From Casuarina equisetifolia (taxonomy: Eukaryota; Streptophyta; Magnoliopsida; Fagales; Casuarinaceae), in assembly GCA_028551475.1 (NCBI GenBank), contig CM052359.1:23561583-23625582 (forward strand): DNA of 64,000 bases, in the 5' to 3' direction. The notes beneath the pieces were generated by a model. The model saw nothing but the letters and a program-made list of their open reading frames with translations, searched no databases and was not told where the DNA came from. Positions 59,401 through 64,000 of the stretch are shown here, one piece after another. The position numbers were made by a program, and so were the translations under genes. Each line of letters begins with the position of its first letter. Positions within the stretch are counted from its first letter, which is position 1.

Positions 59401-62400
59401 TTGTAGCCACGATTTGAACTGTTTTATAATAGCACCTCTCATTGCAGTTTCGCCATAAAAAATTGCAGTTAGGAGCCACATAATCATTAGAAAGCATAAA
59501 GTTGCATGATTCCTCTCGTTGGACAAATCGAAGGCTGTAGTTGCATCTTGTGTGAATTTTGAATTGGATATCTTTTGATCCAAGGGCTTGAAGAAAGGGA
59601 TCTATGGCAATGCCGAAAGAGCTCAACTTAGATGATTCGAGAATTTGGTCGTATTAGCTTGGAACCATGGTATTAATTGGGGGGCAAATAAATAAAAGAG
59701 AAATTGATGGATCATATGGCACACAGAGAAGTTGTATGACAAAACATATACTCAGAAAAACACGGGATATCTCAGAAAATCTATAAAGAGAACATTAGAA
59801 CCTGAGAAAGATTTAGAAGATCTTCTTTTCAAAATCTCTTCCTTTTGTTTTTCTTTATTTATTTATTTTTCCCTTTTTTGTGTCTTTCGTATTAGTCTCT
59901 AAGCATCTCATTGGTCAACTCTAGGTGGAATATTTTCTGGCATGTGTTTGGATTTGTTGTGATACGAAAACCTTAAATCTTACTATGATTGGTGACAAAA
60001 TATTAATGATGAACTTTGTAAAGGATTTTTTTCCAATGTAGAATCATTTTGAATTATGACATCTTCCATCTTTCTTTATTGTCTTTGTTTATTTGTAGGG
60101 GGATTTTTTTTGGTTTTTGCTTTGAAAGGAAGCTCTCTAAAATTTAACCTTTTGTATCTCATCAGAAAATATTGAAGGGTAACAGGAAAAAGCTTCAAGA
60201 TCATAATTTGAAAATGACAACAAACTGCTCTAAGGCACATTTGTTGTACTTTTGCTTTCAGCAATTTCATATGGAATCTGACCAATAACAGTTTATTAAA
60301 TGTTTCTGGTTATGAGCTTGTTGAATTATTGTACTTCATATTGCAATAAAAATATTTCAAGATATAATAAAGTGTACAACATTGTTTGAATGTGAATGTA
60401 TTTTTTTCCTAGCAAAAATGCTAGAACTCTATTTCCATAGAAACACAACCCAACATATGAGAAATTTATGGAAGAAGAATAGTGTTTTTAGAAGATAATG
60501 GAAGAAAAAAAATCTTCTATTAATTCCTTTAAATGAATAGCTTACTGGCATGTGAAAATAAAATTTTCTTTTAGATCAAATTAGACAATTTTTCATTTCG
60601 ATAGTTTTCTCATAGTTAATTAATAGATAAATTGAAAAATAAATATCCTTTAATTTTTCTATCTTTAAATTCTAAAAGTCATACATTTACCTATAGACAT
60701 TCAACCATAACAATTGGCCTATATTTTGAAATAAAATATTATTTATTAGCAATCATTAGATCATATTTTGTTCTGAAATTTCAATCATTAGGCCTAATTT
60801 GATTTAGTGGTAATGATCTAATCAGTCTAATACCTTGTGTTAAGTGCCAAGTGTATTTTGCTAACATGTAAACTCATGCATAAGAGCATCAAATTAAAAT
60901 ATATATCCATTTTTTTAAAGAAAAAATAATTTGATGCGAGTTGGCATCATTAGAAATCTTTTTTTTTTCTTTTTAATTTTTAATGTTAAACTTAATTTTT
61001 AATTACCTTTTATGAAGAAGAATTTCAACAATATAACTACAAATGCATAACTATTATAACTAAAACGAGAAACATAATACTACAGATTTATAGAAGAAAT
61101 GAAATTATCCAATATAAAGTCACCTCCTTAGTTTACGAGTATTTTATATGAAACAACATTGTTTATCCCTCACCCAGTCAATTTACTTAGCCGAAGATGA
61201 TTTCTTCACTTTTCTTGTCATTGTAAGTAATTCCATTATTTGTTGCTACTTCTAATGTCAAATCTAAGTTAACTTTACTTGGTTTTAGTATTCTTTTTTC
61301 ACTCTCATTATTTTGTCACTCATTGCTTTTCTTTTTTTCTTTTTTTCTTTTTATCCAGTTTTTCATTTGTTCATTTTGAGCAATATTATTGTTCCATAAA
61401 TAAAAGGGTTTATGCGTGTGTATATATATATATATATCCAATTATCTATTATGAAGAAAATTATGATGGATATTCAACTTATTTGACATAATTGTAGTTA
61501 ATGATTAACAATTTAATTATTGTCAGTCAATCAGTCAGCCAACAACTAACACATGATAGTTACATCCTTTTTTTTTTCTTTTTCCCTAATCTTTAAGGAT
61601 GATGGTTATGCGTGAAAAGTTAACTAGTAAAGTTGTAGTTCTTAAAGATGTTCTTTTTAGTACTGGTAGAAAAATAGTCATACTAATTCATACTTTAGAA
61701 GAATAATGTACAAATATTTTGTCGTGTTTGGGACTATTAAAACAAAACCCCCCACCAAAAATAAGATATAATTTTGTGCATAGAATGCATCACCCCATAT
61801 TAATCTTCTGTTAAGATATTGTATTTTCACCCATAACTTTGGATAAACCTAATGGAGTCACTATCAAGGATCCCAATCAATATTCTTCTTAATCACATGG
61901 TATAGAACATGGAGTAGATTATCAATTTTTTTTTTTCAAAAAAGGAAATAGATTAGGGTATGCCAATTATAGAACCCATCATTTACTTATGAATCATTGA
62001 GTTTGAAGGTATCTCATCATTCTCTTGTGATTTCCCTTCTTGCTTTGTTAAAACACTTCCCAACGGCAATATTCTTGATGAGATCGGTAAAACAGTCTGA
62101 ATGAAGTTTGAAGCAAGCCGATCAGTCATCCAGGTGCCATGTTAGGGGCATTGCACCTAGCGGAACCGGAGCGCTGCATGTGGCACATCGACGTTCATGT
62201 TTTGTATAAATTTAAGCAATTCAATCTCTGTTCTCTATGTGAGTTTTCTATTCTAGTTCTCTTCTTCCTAGGTGCCGCCCCCTTCCTTCTCTGTCTAAAC
62301 CAATGTCATCCACATGAGATATTGGTTTTTATAATTAATCTCTGAATTGGGTTCTTGCCGCAGTTCAATTTGCAGCCGACGGATTGATTTTTTGACTCAC

Positions 62401-64000
62401 TTTCTGATTACGAGTTTACAAAGTTTGTTTAAAATCCATCATGGGTTTTCTTATTAGATGCTCAAGATTTTGGCAAATGGGAACCCACAGAATGAGGAGT
62501 CATAAAACTTTGATCTGGTCAATCGTAGTCTCTCCCATGCCATATGCTTTCCATGTGCAAATAGGTAGAAGATCATGGTCGCCAGAAATATCCCCATTGA
62601 TCACAAAAAAAGATGTCATATTCTTTCTCAGAAAGTGGAGAGAAAGGAAAAGGAAGTACTTGTTTATCACTTTCCCGAGAAAATTATTACAATGTAGGGA
62701 GAGAGAGAGAATGATCAGTGGCCGAATTCTGTATTTTAAAGCTCTTCGTTTTTGAGAATTGAAGCTGTTCGAACTTCAAAAACTTCTACGTGGGTGGCTC
62801 AGCTGCAAGAGATTCATGCACATTCCACGTTCCATCTATGGCTTATTCTTTATTTGACCCCCTCTGAAGCTGGCAAGGGCCATGTAACATAATGGAGTTT
62901 TGGGGCTCTTATCTCCAAGCTTTCTTGAGAACTACACCTGCTATAAGAGATATTTGAACGTTTACTTCCTCCAACCTTTGCACTATTTTATTAGGGTTCC
63001 TGGCGCGTTAATGATTATCTTTCGGTTCACATGGAAGCCATTATCCGGGGCCGGTTACAGCGTCGGCGAGAATGGAGTGCGATTGGAACTTAAACATGAT
63101 CGAGGCCGTCCGAACTTTAAATGCTTAATTAATAGGCCTGATCCGGGTTAGTGGAGTATAACCCACTTCTTTCTTCAACGAGAAAAATTGACTCATTTGT
63201 CAAAGGGAGATTTTCAGCACTAAGCTTATGCAAAGGTAAACCCTTTAATTTTAAAGAATCTGTGCATTAGGCTTTGCTTTTGTCACATTATTAAAAAACT
63301 TATTTCTTCTTTAAAATTAGTTTGTAAAGAACAAAACATGTATTCATCTAAAGATATTTTTAAATTTTTTTTTTGTAAGACAATATTGTCATTAAGATCT
63401 TAATAAGTCTTCTTGCAACAAATATAAGCTATATTCTTTATTATGAGGTAATTTGACCCATCTTGCATAAATGGATCTTGTTTCTTATACTTAAGCTTTG
63501 TTATAATGTTATCATCTTATCAATTAGCTTAATGATGAGTTAGTAGAGATTCTAACTATGAGGTTTGGAGTTGACACCCTATATGCATGACTTGAGTGAG
63601 TGCATTTTTTTGGGCAATTTATTTTTTCAAACTCATGAGCTAGCCTTAAATTGAACTTTGAGCTTTATATGCATAATATTATAACTAGACTGATCTACTC
63701 CAACTTCTATTTAACTTTAAAAATTTTCAAATATACTTGATACGTGAAGAGTATTAAGAAAAATCAATCATTAGATAATCTTTAACTATATATTTATTTC
63801 TTTAATTTATAAGTTGACTTTTAAGTTAAACTTTCAAGACATATCTGCAATAAAGAACAACCACCAACACCATTACTAACACCCACACACCGATGAAATG
63901 GCTTTCCCACGTTCATTTTATTTTCTTTTCGGTTTTTTGGGTTGTTCAAATTCATTGTCTTTCGAAGGTACCTTGGTTCATTGAATTTAGCATTTCAATA
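56410..64000. other. Intergenic DNA, no recognised gene
   Basis: Long AT-rich stretch. Short frames (such as 57997-58503 on - and 62441-62755 on +) have no recognised family and odd composition. Simple repeats include T-runs at 58359 and 60960, (TA)n at 61422-61437 and (GA)n at 62699-62709. The block from TGTTAGGGGC at about 62139 with TGTATAAATTT at about 62201 could be an LTR start, but no second end was found. Confidence 0.4.

Noticed and set aside
62139..62400. Possible solo LTR starting TGTTAGGGGC with a TATA-like block
   Set aside because: No matching right end and no target duplication could be found.
1..64000. CRISPR arrays, rRNA and tRNA genes
   Set aside because: No spaced short palindromic repeats, rRNA blocks or convincing tRNA A/B boxes with a cloverleaf were seen. 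The 180-bp repeats are coding modules.

Overview
The window is nuclear DNA of a flowering plant, most likely a eudicot. It has spliced genes with GT..AG introns, AT-rich intergenic DNA, Ty3/Gypsy and Ty1/Copia LTR retrotransposons, and recognisable plant families: tau-class glutathione S-transferases (GSTU), a chloroplast glutaredoxin and a YUCCA flavin monooxygenase. Species cannot be fixed from the sequence. A run of exactly 500 N (41648-42147) marks a draft scaffold join.

About 1-45 kb is a tandem segmental array. Each unit carries one or more tau GST genes on the + strand, followed by a convergent gene on the - strand for a secreted repeat protein. Unit 1 holds GST A and peptide gene 1, which is split by a young Gypsy element. 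Unit 2 holds GST B, C, D and E with two decayed Copia elements, then peptide gene 2. Unit 3 holds GST F and peptide gene 3. After the gap come the 3' end of an alkenal/double-bond reductase and GST G. Almost every GST copy is damaged by frameshift, nonsense codon, truncation or insertion; GST A may be rescued by a compensating splice phase. Two further insertions lie only in unit 1, a solo LTR sits in the leader of GST F, and a LINE 3' end lies in its intron.

The most unusual content is the peptide-gene family (13.35-14.15 kb plus 7.52-7.70 kb; 33.52-34.18 kb; 40.14-40.96 kb). Each encodes a signal peptide followed by 3 to 5 modules of about 60 residues. Each module alternates a CEP-like motif (type VRPPSPANSGHHVRH) with an IDA-like motif (type PVPPSGPNHHTY). 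This looks like a composite precursor for two classes of secreted signalling peptide. The function is inference.

From 45.4 kb the DNA is mostly single copy: a five-exon chloroplast monothiol glutaredoxin of GRXS12 type (45360-49416, -), a long intergenic stretch, a three-exon YUCCA of the YUC3/5/7/8/9 clade (54684-56171, -) for auxin synthesis, and about 7.6 kb without a recognisable gene. GSTs, glutaredoxin and the reductase all belong to glutathione/electrophile metabolism, but their adjacency may be chance.
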